DNA of 64,000 nt from positions 11,564,002-11,628,001 of the forward strand of contig NC_091188.1 in assembly GCF_040958095.1 (NCBI RefSeq), in the 5' to 3' direction. The notes beneath the pieces are model-generated. The model saw only the letters and a program-made list of their open reading frames with translations, was not told the origin of the DNA and ran no database searches. A program made the position numbers and the translations under genes. Positions within the stretch are counted from its first letter, which is position 1, and every line of letters begins with the position of its first letter. Origin of the DNA: Procambarus clarkii (lineage: Eukaryota; Arthropoda; Malacostraca; Decapoda; Cambaridae). Shown here one piece after another: positions 51,739 to 62,044 of the stretch.

Positions 51739-51751
51739 AAACACAACTAGT

Positions 51752-51755
<4 letters not shown>

Positions 51756-51818
<63 letters not shown>
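51756..51818. repeat. (CA)n microsatellite
   Basis: About 31 CA units after the tail b end AACTAGTAAACACAC, which is itself duplicated. Confidence 0.97.
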
Positions 51819-51819
<1 letters not shown>

Positions 51820-51969
51820 CTTAAAGACTGCATGACTTCAGTTTAAATGGCTGCGAGCCATGCGGTCTAAATATTATATACCTTGACAAAATGTGAAATG
51901 AATAGAGGAAGTAGTGGTGCATGAACACCACCTCTCAGCACTCAGCACGGACCTTATTCCTGGTCTCCT

Positions 51970-53219
51970 GATTGATTGTTGCCGCCGGAGGTGGCTAGTT
52001 TATTGTGCACCCCATACTCATCCTGTGAGCGGTAGCGCAAAAGCATTACAGAGGGCACAAAAGGTCTTTATCAGACCTCATCTTAGATTATTACATAAAC
52101 AATTTCATTTATCCTTCACACCTTATAGTTACATGTCAGCTAGTTACAGAGAATGTCCTATTTCAAGAGCTATATATTTACAGTAAGTCATTATACATTA
52201 ATGTATTATAATAATATAATAATGTAGGTCTTATCGCTAATACATAATTGTTTGGGCAATGGAGATATTACAGTCATAGGGGAGCTGCTGTTTATTATTA
52301 GTCTTCGCAATACTGAGTTTCTTAATCTCATATGCCATTTATCTACTGGGAGCGAAATATGGATACAGCGCAAAGATTTCAGGTATTTTATCCTTGGTAA
52401 CAAGATAGGTTGCCATATCATACAGCGTGAGCTTAGATTTATCTCTAAATGGCTCAATTTTACTACAATCCAAGATATAGTGTTCGAGTGTGTGTCCCTG
52501 TCTTTGTCCACACACTTTTCTTCATCTAGATCCCTATACAAGCCGAACTGCCAGAGATACTTGTAGCCAAGTCTTATACGAGCTGTGACAACATCTGTTA
52601 GTCTACTGACTTTGTTACTTGCCCCATACACATGTTTAACTTCACACATTTCATTGTGATGAACAATGGACCTGCTAGTTCCAGTTTGCACTGTTCTACT
52701 TTCTTCAAATCTACCCAGGAGTTCTCGTCTAATGACACTTTTAAGGGGCCTATTTGATAACTCAAGATTCCGTTCAATACTGTCTTTATTTACTGCAGCC
52801 TTAGCAAGGGCGTCAACTTTGTCATGTTCCTGCAGGTCAATGTGAGAAGGAATCCACAACATTTTTATATTTATCTTCTTGCTAAGTATGCTTATATATC
52901 TATGTCTGGCTTCCAAGACAAGCACGTTATTACTTGATTGCAAACTGTTTATTGCTTGTAGTGAGGAAAGAGAGTCGGAAATAATTAAGCTGTCTACTTC
53001 AGTGTTGTCAATAATTTCAAGTGCTAACAATATCGCTACCAACTCAGCTTGCATTTTGGATGCCCAGTTACTAATTCTTATATTCCTTTGAATTGTGCTG
53101 CCATCGGGCTGATGAGCAATAACAGCACTTCCTGCCCTCCCCGTAGCTGTATTGAGTGATCCGTCAGTGTATATGGTCTGTGCAATGTTGTTTTCAATTT
53201 GCATATTGTGAATGTGTAG
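51970..53219 (-). pseudogene. 5'-truncated non-LTR retrotransposon: RNase H domain and C-terminus
   Basis: An open frame of 332 codons (53204-52206) begins MQIENNIAQTIYTDGS. RNase H acidic residues are all present: D14 in YTDGS, E54 in QAELVAI, D77 in ISDS, and D131 in HDKVDALAK, with IPSHID at 118-123. Residues 140-230 match the linker and VVTARIRLGYKYLWQFG block of I/Jockey-group elements. At about residue 235 a frameshift in an ACACAC run breaks the C-terminal Cys/His knuckle: the adjacent frame reads CGQRQGHTLEHYILDC. An in-frame TAG just upstream (near 53218) and the missing RT show 5' truncation. A short 3' UTR with AATAAA reaches about 51970. RNase H is fully encoded but probably not expressed. 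Confidence 0.88.
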
Positions 53220-53440
53220 CTACTCTCCCTCCTGGGACCCATCTCTCCATGCACTCATTCAACCATGCCCATTCAAACATGCCTAACCATCGCTTGAAAC
53301 AACGCAGCATCAATTATGTTACTAGGTAGTTTGTTGCTTAAATCAACACAATTTAAAAATCAATATTTGAACAGATCTTTCCTGAATCTAAACTTGTTCC
53401 ATTTGTATCCAATGATGTTCTATTTCGTGATGATATAAAT
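53220..53440 (-). pseudogene. LINE ORF tail (NKLPSNIID family)
   Basis: On the - strand WNKFRFRKDLFKY, then SNKLPSNIIDA and, one base shifted, LRCFKRWLGMFEWAWLNECM. It is the same family as 18610-19090, with parallel breaks, and abuts the truncated RNase H element. Confidence 0.7.
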
Positions 53441-53640
53441 TATTAATGTACCTTAATAATTGTTATACCCTTGTATACCCATGTTATACCCTTGTTATAC
53501 TAGTATACTTCGACCATGGCACACCTTACTCTTCGTCGATCTAAAGAATGTCAAGCTTTCTTAACCTCTCCTTGTATGGAAGGTTTCTAATGCTTGAGAA
53601 AAGCATTAGAAGTATAAAAGGGAGGTAATGGCCGACTTCA
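53441..53640. other. short TATACCC tandem and unique sequence
   Basis: Three TTGTTATACCC-like units at 53458-53500 and an AATGCTTGAGAAAAGCATTA hairpin at 53589-53609. Confidence 0.5.
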
Positions 53641-53649
53641 TGGTTTCCT

Positions 53650-53860
53650 CACAGTCGGGGACAGGATGCCAGTTATAACGTATTTACTGTTAGGGTGAAC
53701 AGAGGCATCAGGTGAGAGGAAGCGTTGGCCCGAAACGTTCGTCTTACCACGGGAATCGGACCCGGGACGTTTCTGGCGTGATCGGAATGCACTTATCACT
53801 GCGCCACAATGGGAACCATGCAGTGAAACAGTGCAGCTGGTCCCGCCACCAGCTGGAGCC
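53650..53860 (-). mobile_element. tRNA-like SINE, GGAATCGGACCCGGG-type head
   Basis: On the - strand CAGTGATAAGTGCATTCCGA and TCCCGGGTCCGATTCCCGTG are A- and B-box-like. The body has CATCAGGTGAGAGGAAGCGT. It is unlike heads i-iii. Confidence 0.55.
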
Positions 53861-54007
53861 ATCCTACGAGCCCAGCTGTGGTCTAGTAACAGCCTTTAAG
53901 GTCATCTTGCTTCGTCTTTATCTGAAGGATCCATCAGTAAGGGCTGACTCCATACACAGTTTCAAGTGTAGATATGATAGAGCCCAATAGGCTCAGGAAT
54001 CTGTACA

Positions 54008-54261
54008 CCTGTTGATTGACGGTTGAGAGGCGGGACCAAAGAGCCAGAGCTCAACCCCCGCAAACACAACTAGGTGAGTACACACGCGGAAAGCAGCCCT
54101 TAACAGCAGTCTAACTACCAGGTACCTATTTACTGCTAGGCGAACAGGAGCATCAGGGTGAAAGAAACTCTGCTCATTTGTTTCCGCCTCCGCCGGGGAT
54201 CGATCCCCGGACCCTATGAATACGAATCCCGAACGCTGTCCACTCAGCCGTCAGGCCCCCA
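54008..54261 (-). mobile_element. tRNA-derived SINE, head iii + body + tail b
   Basis: Inverted: TTGATTGACGGTTGAGAGGC (tail b), ACCTATTTACTGCTAGGCGA and GTGAAAGAAACTCTGCTCAT (body), then GGGGATCGATCCCCGG and CACTCAGCCGTCAGGCCCCC (head iii). Confidence 0.9.
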
Positions 54262-54540
54262 TAGCCTTGTTGAAGGCATACAAGTAGGAGCTGTCAATGC
54301 GCGTGTGAAATTATTAACTAGTTACACAAGAGTGTCACTTGCTTACCTAAACAAACTGTGAGGTTCAGTTCGTGAACCTGTTATGCCTCTGTAGCCCTTT
54401 CCCCTACGGAATGGGTATGGGGTGAATAATAAATCCCCAAAGGTAAGGCTCTACTGTAAAGCTGCTTTTTTTTTCTACCACAGACGTGGCCACACATTTA
54501 CAATGCTAACCAGCATATATATATTTTCTTTTGTCCTCCA
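54262..54540. other. no gene recognised
   Basis: Unique-looking sequence with a T-run near 54465. Confidence 0.4.
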
Positions 54541-54544
54541 TGGA

Positions 54545-54650
54545 CAGGGTTAGAGATCAGTTAAACATATAGTTCAGGGATTTATTGAACAATCAACCAC
54601 AGAAGGTGATTCGGTACTTTTAAAATGCTAAGCTGTAAGGCAGACGTTCC
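54545..54650 (+). repeat. dispersed repeat, copy 1 (GTTCAGGGATTTATTGAACA)
   Basis: GTTCAGGGATTTATTGAACA, ATCAACCACAGAAGGTGATT and CTTTTAAAATGCTAA recur at 58903-58980. Confidence 0.85.
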
Positions 54651-55656
54651 ATCACACAGGCATGCCTAAGGTAGGGCTGTATAGTGTATGAGAGTCATGT
54701 CGCCTACATAGTTGGCATTGTGTAAGAAGTGACATTGTTGCTATTATATTGCGAGGTGTATTTGTAGTGTCATTGTTGCTATCGTATACCCAAGTGTATT
54801 TGTATCCTCTCGGTCGAACTAGAATGATCTCTTGTTTCCTTGGTAAACCCTGCTACTCTTTTTTTTTAAATTTGTTACCGAGACCCAGCGCATTATCAAA
54901 GTGACGTGGCGCCCTTCTTCGTACGTGTTTTACCAATACTCTTTATCACCTAATCTACTGCGTCGGATCACACTACGGAGACCTGAAGGTGACCAGTCCA
55001 ACTGGGCACGCCTGGCCCTCATCTACATACTCTTAAATTACTGGCATCCCAACACGTAGGTTCACCCCTCTCTCTAGGCACACGCAGCCCCGCTCCTGTG
55101 CCAGGTAAGTTCACTACGGGCTCACAATAGCCTGTGCTACTTGGAACTTGTTCCGAGTAGCTGAATCTATAATAACAACCAACACGTAGCGGGGAAGGGG
55201 AGAGACATTATCACACAACCAACACAGAAGGAGGAGGAGGAGGATACAGTGACGCCCTTTCACTGCCCCAACCGACATACGGATTTTCCTCCAATTGATT
55301 ACTTAACTACTTTATAGAAATACGCACCTAGACGTAACGCTAATAGTTGCGCAGTTTAGGGGTTAATGACTAGGGTTTACTTAGTACCGGAAATGACTGT
55401 GTATAATTATTAACAAATCACCAAATTGACGAAAGCGAGAGACCTTGAGGCCAATGTTTACAGATTATAATTAGAACATTAGGATCTCTGGATTACGTTA
55501 TAGGGGGGGGGTGATAAGTTCGGTTTATCTCCGGGGTATTCTCTGGGATAAGAGTATTACTGTGGGCTCCAACACTGATAACGTCTGTTGCTTTACCTTG
55601 ACGCACGCAACACACTCTCTTGTTCCATCCTTCGGCTACTTCTCCCACGGCGCCTC
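54651..55656. other. gene-free stretch
   Basis: A duplicated TTGTTGCTAT..GTGTATTTGTA unit (54735-54805), GAGGAGGAGGAGG near 55230, and a G-run near 55502. No coding support. Confidence 0.4.
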
Positions 55657-56335
55657 CTGGCTGGTGCACAGTCTTCCAGTGTTCCCTTGGCTGGTGCACA
55701 GTCTCCCAGTGTTCCCTTGGCTGGTGCACAGTCTCCCAGTGTTCCCTTGGCTGGTGCACAGTCTCCCAGTGTTCCCTTGGCTGGTGCACAGTCTCCCAGT
55801 GTTCCCTTGGCTGGTGCACAGTCTCCCAGTGTTCCCTTGGCTGGTGCACAGTCTCCCAGTGTTTCCTTGGCTGGTGCACAGTCTCCCAGTGTTCCCTTGG
55901 CTGGTGCACAGTCTCCCAGTGTTCCCTTGGCTGGTGCACAGTCTCCCAGTGTTCCCTTGGCTGGTGCACAGTCTCCCAGTGTTCCCTTGGCTGGTGCACA
56001 GTCTCCCAGTGTTCCCTTGGCTGGTGCACAGTCTCCCAGTGTTCCCTTGGCTGGTGCACAGTCTCCCAGTGTTCCCTTGGCTGGTGCACAGTCTCCCAGT
56101 GTTCCCTTGGCTGGTGCACAGTCTCCCAGTGTTCCCTTGGCTGGTGCACAGTCTCCCAGTGTTCCTTTGGCTGGTGCACAGTCTCCCAGTGTTCCTTTGG
56201 CTGGTGCACAGTCTCCCAGTGTTCCTTTGGCTGGTGCACAGTCTCCCAGTGTTCCTTTGGCTGGTGCACAGTCTCCCAGTGTTCCTTTGGCTGGTGCACA
56301 GTCTCCCAGTGTTCCTTTGGCTGGTGCACACACTG
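55657..56335 (+). repeat. 30-bp minisatellite, about 22-23 copies, highly homogeneous
   Basis: Unit GCTGGTGCACAGTCTCCCAG plus TGTTCCCTTG. The first copy has a TTCC variant, one copy has GTTTCC, and the last six copies share TTCCTTTGG. No frame on either strand contains a stop, so frames of 246-619 codons cross it; none has independent support. Confidence 0.97.
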
Positions 56336-56371
56336 CTACTTACCCAGCCAACACAACACAACACAACACAA

Positions 56372-57305
56372 CACACCTCCCTCCCTCTCCCTCTCTTTCC
56401 CCCCTCTCTCTCTCTCTTCCCCTCTCTCTCTCTCTCCCCCTCTCTCTCTCCCCCCCTCTCTCTCTCTCTCTCCCCTCTCTCTCTCTCTCTTCCCCCCCCT
56501 CTCTCTCTCTCTCTCCCCTCTCTCTCTCTCCCCCCTCTCTCTCTCGCTCTCTCTCTCCCTCTCGCTCTCTCGCTCGCTCTTCGCTCTCTCTCGCTCGCTC
56601 TTCCCTCTCTCCCTCTCGCTCGCTCTTCCCTCTCTCGCTCGCTCTCCCCCTCTCTCGCTCGCTCTCCCCCTCTCTCGCTCGCTCTCCCCCTCTCTCGCTC
56701 GCTCTCCCCCTCTCTCGCTCGCTCTCCCCCTCTCTCGCTCGCTCTCCCCCTCTCTCGCTCGCTCTCCCCCTCTCTCGCTCGCTCTCCCCCTCTCTCGCTC
56801 GCTCTCCCCCTCTCTCGCTCGCTCTCCCCCTCTCTCGCTCGCTCTCCCCCTCTCTCGCTCGCTCTCCCCCTCTCTCCCCCTCTCGCTCTCCCCCTCTCTC
56901 CCCCTCTCGCTCTCCCCCTCTCTCCCCCTCTCGCTCTCCCCCTCTCTCCCCCTCTCGCTCTCCCCCTCTCTCCCCCTCTCGCTCTCCCCCTCTCTCCCCC
57001 TCTCGCTCTCCCCCTCTCTCCCCCTCTCGCTCTCCCCCTCTCTCCCCCTCTCGCTCTCCCCCTCTCTCCCCCTCTCGCTCTCCCCCTCTCTCCCCCTCTC
57101 GCTCTCCCCCCCTCTCCCCCTCTCGCTCTCCCCCCCTCTCGCTCTCCCCCCTCTCGCTCTCCCCCCTCTCGCTCTCCCCCCTCTCGCTCTCCCCCCTCTC
57201 GCTCTCCCCCCTCTCTCTCCCGCCCTCTCTCTCTCCCGCCCTCTCTTTCTCCCCCTCTCTCTCTCCCCCTCTCTCTCTCCCCCCTCTCTCTCCCTCCCCC
57301 CCTGC
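56372..57305 (+). repeat. C/T-rich satellite block with 20-bp and 24-bp sub-arrays
   Basis: Irregular CTCTCTCCCC to about 56620. Then about 12 copies of a 20-bp unit (CGCTCGCTCTCCCCCTCTCT) to 56876, about 10 copies of a 24-bp unit (CCCCCTCTCGCTCTCCCCCT plus CTCT) to 57115, and a shorter CTCTCGCTCTCCCCC series to about 57215. The strand asymmetry is extreme: almost no purine but G of CG. Confidence 0.95.
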
Positions 57306-57547
57306 CCTGACTGGTGTCATATCTCAGCCACCCGCTTAGTCTTGTGTCATATCTTTCTCACTAGTCATCCGCTTTTTGTCATCCGTCGCGTGCCGTGTCA
57401 CCCCCCCCCCCCCCCCACACACACACGCAAACTATGGCCGCGGTGCCGCCACAGGAACAGAGCGCATCACCGGGTGTAATTATGCAACACTTTACTACCA
57501 ATATGGCAGAGCCAGAGGAGCAACACATGCTGGATGGCGTGCTGCTC

Positions 57548-57548
<1 letters not shown>
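57306..57548. other. short unique segment
   Basis: A C-run at 57400-57416. 57433-57548 opens as MAAVPPQEQSASPGV..., but no family is recognised and it runs into (CA)n, so it is not called as a gene. Confidence 0.3.

Positions 57549-57631
<83 letters not shown>
57549..57631. repeat. (CA)n microsatellite
   Basis: About 41 CA units. Confidence 0.97.
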
Positions 57632-58029
57632 ACCATACCACGGTGCACCTGTCCTTTGTATCATTTAGAATTTTGTGTCACAGTACAAAGGGTAACCTGG
57701 GTGGTGTGACTGACAGCACCCTCCCCTCCCCCCCCCCGAACCCCCCCACACAATACTGGGTGCCGTGACTGACACCCCCCCCCCCTCCCCAACCCCCACA
57801 ATACCGGGTTGTGTCAGCAGCCAAGCATCCCGGTCCTTGCGTCACGCACATTGTACACAGGCATCCTTGGTGAAATAGATGGAGCCAAGCCTCGTCACTG
57901 TCACCCTGGGCGTCACTGTCACCCTGGGCGTCACACTCCTCGCCGGCTGCTGCTGCCGGATGGAATTGATCTCAATTAAATGTTACTATTGTAGCCAGAA
58001 GCCAGGGACAGGGGGGGGGGGAGAGGAGG
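57632..58029. other. C-rich stretch, no gene
   Basis: Two related TGACTGACA.CCC blocks with C-runs (57705-57800) and a duplicated TCACTGTCACCCTGGGCG (57895-57930). Confidence 0.5.
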
Positions 58030-58385
58030 GAACTATCAGGGGGGGAAAGCGCCAAGCCATTACGACTATATAGCACTTGGAAGGGGGTCAGGGTATATTT
58101 TACGAGACGGGAGACATCTCCCGTCACGCAGGGTGCAGTCGCACCTCCACAGATCTCCACTATCAGCTCTTGATACTGGTAATGGCTCAAAAGGGCCACC
58201 ACTTACGGGCTATTCATGCCCGTGCCACCTTTTGGGTGGCTTAATCTTTATCAATCAATCAATCGTCAGGGTATGGATTTGGGATGGGACGGAGGGACGG
58301 GAATGGTGCCCAATCACTTGGACGGTCGGAGGGATTGAACGCCGACCTGCATGAAGCGAGACCGTCGCTCTACCGTCCAGGGGGG
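58030..58385 (-). mobile_element. tRNA-like SINE (GCAGGTCGGCGTTC family) carrying a nested insertion
   Basis: Outer parts are 58030-58096 (GCGCCAAGCCATTACGACTA, TATAGCACTTGG) and 58265-58385 (ATTTGGGATGGGACGG, TGAACGCCGACCTGCATGAA). They line up continuously with the uninterrupted relative at 13228-13400. Confidence 0.85.
58097..58264 (-). mobile_element. GATTGATTGATGAAG repeat, copy 3, with 10-bp TSD
   Basis: Inverted full-length copy flanked by GTCAGGGTAT at 58087-58096 and 58265-58274. The duplication and the (GATT)n end fit retrotransposition. Confidence 0.92.
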
Positions 58386-58550
58386 GAGCTATTCGTCGTT
58401 TAGCTTTGCTTCTGGTCTGACTTATGTTCCTCTTTTTGTCCAACTAAGGCGCTAGTGATTCACAAAGGCATTGTTTAACGGGCCAATAACACGATTAATT
58501 AACTCACGCTAACACACATCAACACTAGTACACAATACCGTCCAGAGGCG

Positions 58551-58765
58551 GTGTTATCATGGAGCAACCGTGGACATCTTCAAGAGAAAACTAGACTGTT
58601 TTCTAAAAGACGTTCCGGACCAACCGGGCTGTGGTGGGTATGTGGGCCTGCGGGCCGCTCCAAGCAACAGCCTAGTGGACCAAACTCTCACAAGTCAAGC
58701 CTGGCCTCGGGCCGGGCTTGGGGAGTAGAAGAACTCCCACAACCCCATCAACCAGGTATCAACCA
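58551..58765 (+). mobile_element. LINE tail (TVDIFKRKLDCFL) with GGACCAAACTCTCACAAG tail
   Basis: Reads ATVDIFKRKLDCFLKDVPDQ then PGCGGYVGLRAAPSNSLVDQ and TLTSQAWPRAGLGE, in one frame after a shift. It ends AACCCCATCAACCAGGTATC. Same tail as 41880-42310 (-). Confidence 0.75.
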
Positions 58766-58902
58766 GCTAAGGCGGTGTTGAGACGGTGTTGCCTCGTGAA
58801 GCCTGAGACAACACCGTCGCCAAATGATAAGATGTCGTTTAGTGAGCAAGTGGGCCCTGGCTGGGGGGGGGGGTAGTCAGATGTGGCAAGTGGCCCTGTT
58901 AA

Positions 58903-58980
58903 ACATAGTTCAGGGATTTATTGAACAATCAACCACAGAAGGTGATTGTAGTGCTTTTAAAATGCTAATCTAACTTACAG
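58903..58980 (+). repeat. dispersed repeat, copy 2 (GTTCAGGGATTTATTGAACA)
   Basis: Near-identical to 54545-54625. Confidence 0.85.
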
Positions 58981-59235
58981 ACATAAATACATAGATACAC
59001 AGATACGTCTGCCCTACATAAAGTGGTCAATGTGTTCTTTACATAGTGTCATTAGTGTGCAACTCCCCCCCCCCCCCCCCCCATAGCTTTAACAACTACC
59101 CCGAAAGTGGCAATTCCTCTCCCTCGTTATCTTGAAGTATGCAAGGCAAACTCTCCACGTAATTAGTGGCATTATAAAGTAAGTATACTAGCCTTGTTTC
59201 TGCTAAGTATCCCCCTTGTCTTTTAGTCTACTCGA
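58981..59235. other. no gene recognised
   Basis: C-run at 59065-59082; unique-looking flanks. Confidence 0.4.
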
Positions 59236-59239
59236 AGAC

Positions 59240-59330
59240 ACTTGATACCTGGTTGATGGGGTTCCGGGAGTTCTTCTACCCCCCCAAGCGCGGCCCAAGG
59301 CCAAGCTTGACTTGTGAGAGTTTGGTCAGT
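59240..59330 (-). mobile_element. GGACCAAACTCTCACAAG tail, inverted fragment
   Basis: GATACCTGGTTGATGGGGTT, AGTTCTTCTACCCCCCCAAG and CTTGACTTGTGAGAGTTTGG. Confidence 0.8.
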
Positions 59331-59665
59331 TTGGACTTGAACTTTGGACTTTGAACTTGCGAGTTTGTGAGATGGATTGTGTGACGTTTTCTTTGGCATA
59401 CAGTGGTAGACGGTTAGCACACGTTACATGGTGGAGGCCACAACCGTCAGTGGTGACAGAGCGTCATATGACAGAGCACGCTGGGAAGACGGGGCACCTC
59501 TAGCCTGGCTCCCATCCTGAGGCTACACACACGAACGCGCACGCACACACCCACACACACGAGGCTAGGAAGGAAGTTCACCAGAGGAAGGCAAGAGGAA
59601 AAGGGACACCCACACACGCCAGGCGCTTCCATGACATGCTTCCCGTAACACACAACGGATGTCTA

Positions 59666-59667
<2 letters not shown>
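59331..59667. other. no gene recognised
   Basis: Includes a CA/CG-rich stretch (59524-59565). Confidence 0.4.

Positions 59668-59752
<85 letters not shown>
59668..59752. repeat. (CA)n microsatellite
   Basis: About 42 CA units. Confidence 0.97.
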
Positions 59753-59753
<1 letters not shown>

Positions 59754-60087
59754 CCTTCCTATAAACACAAACAATACACTCACAAGTTTCCTTGCTTGTG
59801 TACAACACACTACGGCATCCTTGAATGTGTATAACCACATTTAGTAGTGACGTGCTCTCTTTGCTGCCAGAGATTTATATATTTTTTTTTTTAGTAACTA
59901 AGGAATGACGTCAAATCTTAATTCGATAACAACTTTAATTTGACAAGACATGACAAATACACAGGTTTAGCAGAATATAGTTAAATGCTGATTGGTTTCC
60001 GTCTCCTGTCCCCAGGTAATACTGGGAAAATACCAAGCAATGAGGTAAGCAAATATAAATGGGTGTCACTGATAATGTGTCAGTCAG
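59753..60087. other. no gene recognised
   Basis: Unique-looking sequence with a T-run near 59885. Confidence 0.4.
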
Positions 60088-60345
60088 TGCCAGCCGTCGG
60101 CACTGCCGCCACCAGCAACAGCAGCCGTAGGCACTGCTACCACCAGCAGCAGCAGCCATAGGCACTGCCACCACCATGACCAGCAGCCGTCGGCACTGCC
60201 ACCACCATGACCAGCAGCCGTTGGCACTGCCACCACCATGACCAGCAGCCGTCGGCACTGCCACCACCACCCGTCGGCACCACCAGCAGCATCCGTCGGC
60301 ACTGCCACCAGCAGCTGGAGCCGTCGGCACTGCCACCACTTATCA
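60088..60345 (+). repeat. degenerate 31-bp minisatellite, about 8 copies
   Basis: Core unit CAGCAGCCGTCGGCACTGCC followed by ACCACCATGAC, with GTAGGCACTG and CATAGGCACTG variants and length changes. Ala/Gly/Trp-rich - strand frames are artefacts. Confidence 0.92.
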
Positions 60346-60820
60346 CAACGTGTCAAAAGCCAATGTTTACAAACCCGGCGCTGCACACAGTTTACCCCAG
60401 CTGCACGCGGGTGGGGGGCCGGGCCGCGCTAACGAGCACCCACAGCACACTCCACACAAGCACCACTACCCCGTGTGGCAGCCAACCCATCCGCTGAAAG
60501 ACTTGAAGACGTCCCAACCTTCGCTACAAGAGACACTTCAAATGCTAAACAAACAATAATTCTGTCATGTTACAAGGGCGCCGGGAAGTAGAGGTGGCCC
60601 GACCCCCCTCCACCGGGGGGGGGGGGCCGACCCCCCTCCACCCCGACGAGGAAAGCAGCAACCACAAAAGTGTGGCGGGAAGCTGGTAAAGTGCCACCCC
60701 CACTTTCTACTTAGGCAACTTTAGCAGCCAGACTTCTCCACAACTACTATTATTCCCCATTAGCTGCACACAACACCTCGTCACTGTTCCCTGACTCACA
60801 CTGCACAGTTCGGCTCATTA
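60346..60820. other. GC-rich gene-free stretch
   Basis: CCCCCCTCCACC and a G-run near 60620 (two GACCCCCCTCCACC copies facing the run). No gene. Confidence 0.4.
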
Positions 60821-60960
60821 CCGAAGGGTCTCTGGTTCGGTCCCCGGGCAGGGCGGTACGACACCTTCCTTCACCTAGCGGTGGTAAAATAGGTACCTGG
60901 TGGGTAGACAACTCTGATTATACCCATAGTCTGAGTGACCTTCACACAGTCAGAATTTGT
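60821..60960 (+). mobile_element. diverged SINE fragment
   Basis: CTCTGGTTCGGTCCCCGGGC (B-box-like), CACCTAGCGGTGGTAAAATA and GGTACCTGGTGGGTAGACAA resemble the head and body of the main SINE family. Confidence 0.6.
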
Positions 60961-61009
60961 TGCTTCTATATAAATACTGCAACTTTAAAAGATGGTATGC
61001 CACCTCAGG

Positions 61010-61249
61010 AGCCGGTCGGCCGAGCGGAGAGCACGCTGGACTTGTGATCCTGTGGTCCCGGGTTCGATGCCGGGCGCCGGCGAGAAACAATGGGCAGAGT
61101 TTCTTTCACCCAATGCCCCTGTTACCTAGCAGTGAAATAGGCACCTGGGTGTTAGTCAGCTGTCACGGGCTGCTTCCTGGGGGTGGAGGCCTGGTCGAGG
61201 ACCGGGCCGCAGGGACACTAAAGCCCCGGAATCATCTCAAGATAACCTC
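61010..61249 (+). mobile_element. tRNA-derived SINE, head i + body + tail a, full length
   Basis: GGAGCCGGTCGGCCGAGCGG, GGGTTCGATGCCGGGCGCCG, body, ACTAAAGCCCCGGAATCATC and TCAAGATAACCTCA. One B-box C to G change. Confidence 0.92.
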
Positions 61250-61657
61250 AGTTTATTTGACGCGTCACCCCAGAAGCCTAACTTTCAAAGGTGCATTTAG
61301 AATCACGATAAAGTTCATTAAATATTAAGTTATATTCATACAAGGTATGCCAGAAGAATTGTCAAGGCCGTCAAGTTGTCAGCGAAGTTCGTTTGCCAAA
61401 TGTCTATCGTTTAGATATTCTGAATGCAACTCCTCGGCCAAGAGATTGATGATCGCTGATTAAATGATGTTCCTGAGAATGGCACAAGAGTGAAGGGGAT
61501 GATTACCGAGCCTCTTGTGTAATATTAGTCTTCTGCTTGTCAACTTAGTAGTTAATGGGTAGTTAATGACCCCCATGACAGCTGCCAAGTCCTCTCTCGT
61601 GTAAAGGTTAGGAGTACTGTTACACACTGACCTTCACAAGTCAAACTCTCACAAGTC
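61250..61657. other. no gene recognised
   Basis: Unique-looking sequence between repeats. Confidence 0.4.
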
Positions 61658-61860
61658 AGGCCCGGCCCGAGGCCAGGCTTCACTTGTGAGAGTTTGGTCC
61701 ACCAGGCTGTTGCTTGGATGTGAGCCTGCGGGCCGCTCCAAGCAACAGCCTGGTGGACCAAACTCTCACAAGTCAAGCCTGGCCTCGGGCCGGGGCTTGA
61801 GGAGTAGAAGAACTCCCAGAACCCCATCAAGCAGGTATCAAGCAAGCACGGATCAGGTGT
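61658..61860. repeat. 61-bp fold-back of the GGACCAAACTCTCACAAG tail
   Basis: The arm 61658-61718 (GCCCGAGGCCAGGCTTCACT, TGTGAGAGTTTGGTCCACCA) is inverted at 61737-61797 with very few mismatches around an 18-base loop. The right arm continues into the normal tail to 61860 (AACCCCATCAAGCAGGTATC). Confidence 0.88.
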
Positions 61861-62044
61861 TAACAAAAAATAACAACTTTAATATTTGTAACACAGCTTT
61901 GCACAATTTCAACAACTTTGCAAATTGTTAAAACAGCTTGAAATTGTTTGTGAACAATTAACAAGAATGACTTTAAAAAATAAAAAGTTTTATGGATAGA
62001 CTTAAATTTGTTATAAAAAAAAGGTCAATAAGATTGTCTTATAC

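Noticed and set aside
55511-57479. Open frames of 583-619 codons on + and 246-326 codons on -
   Set aside because: They consist of the 30-bp minisatellite and the pyrimidine tract, are open in several frames at once and have no domain or splice support.
57433-57548. Frame beginning MAAVPPQEQSASPGV as a possible first exon
   Set aside because: No family recognised, no clear donor, and it runs into a (CA)n array; kept only as an unassigned segment.
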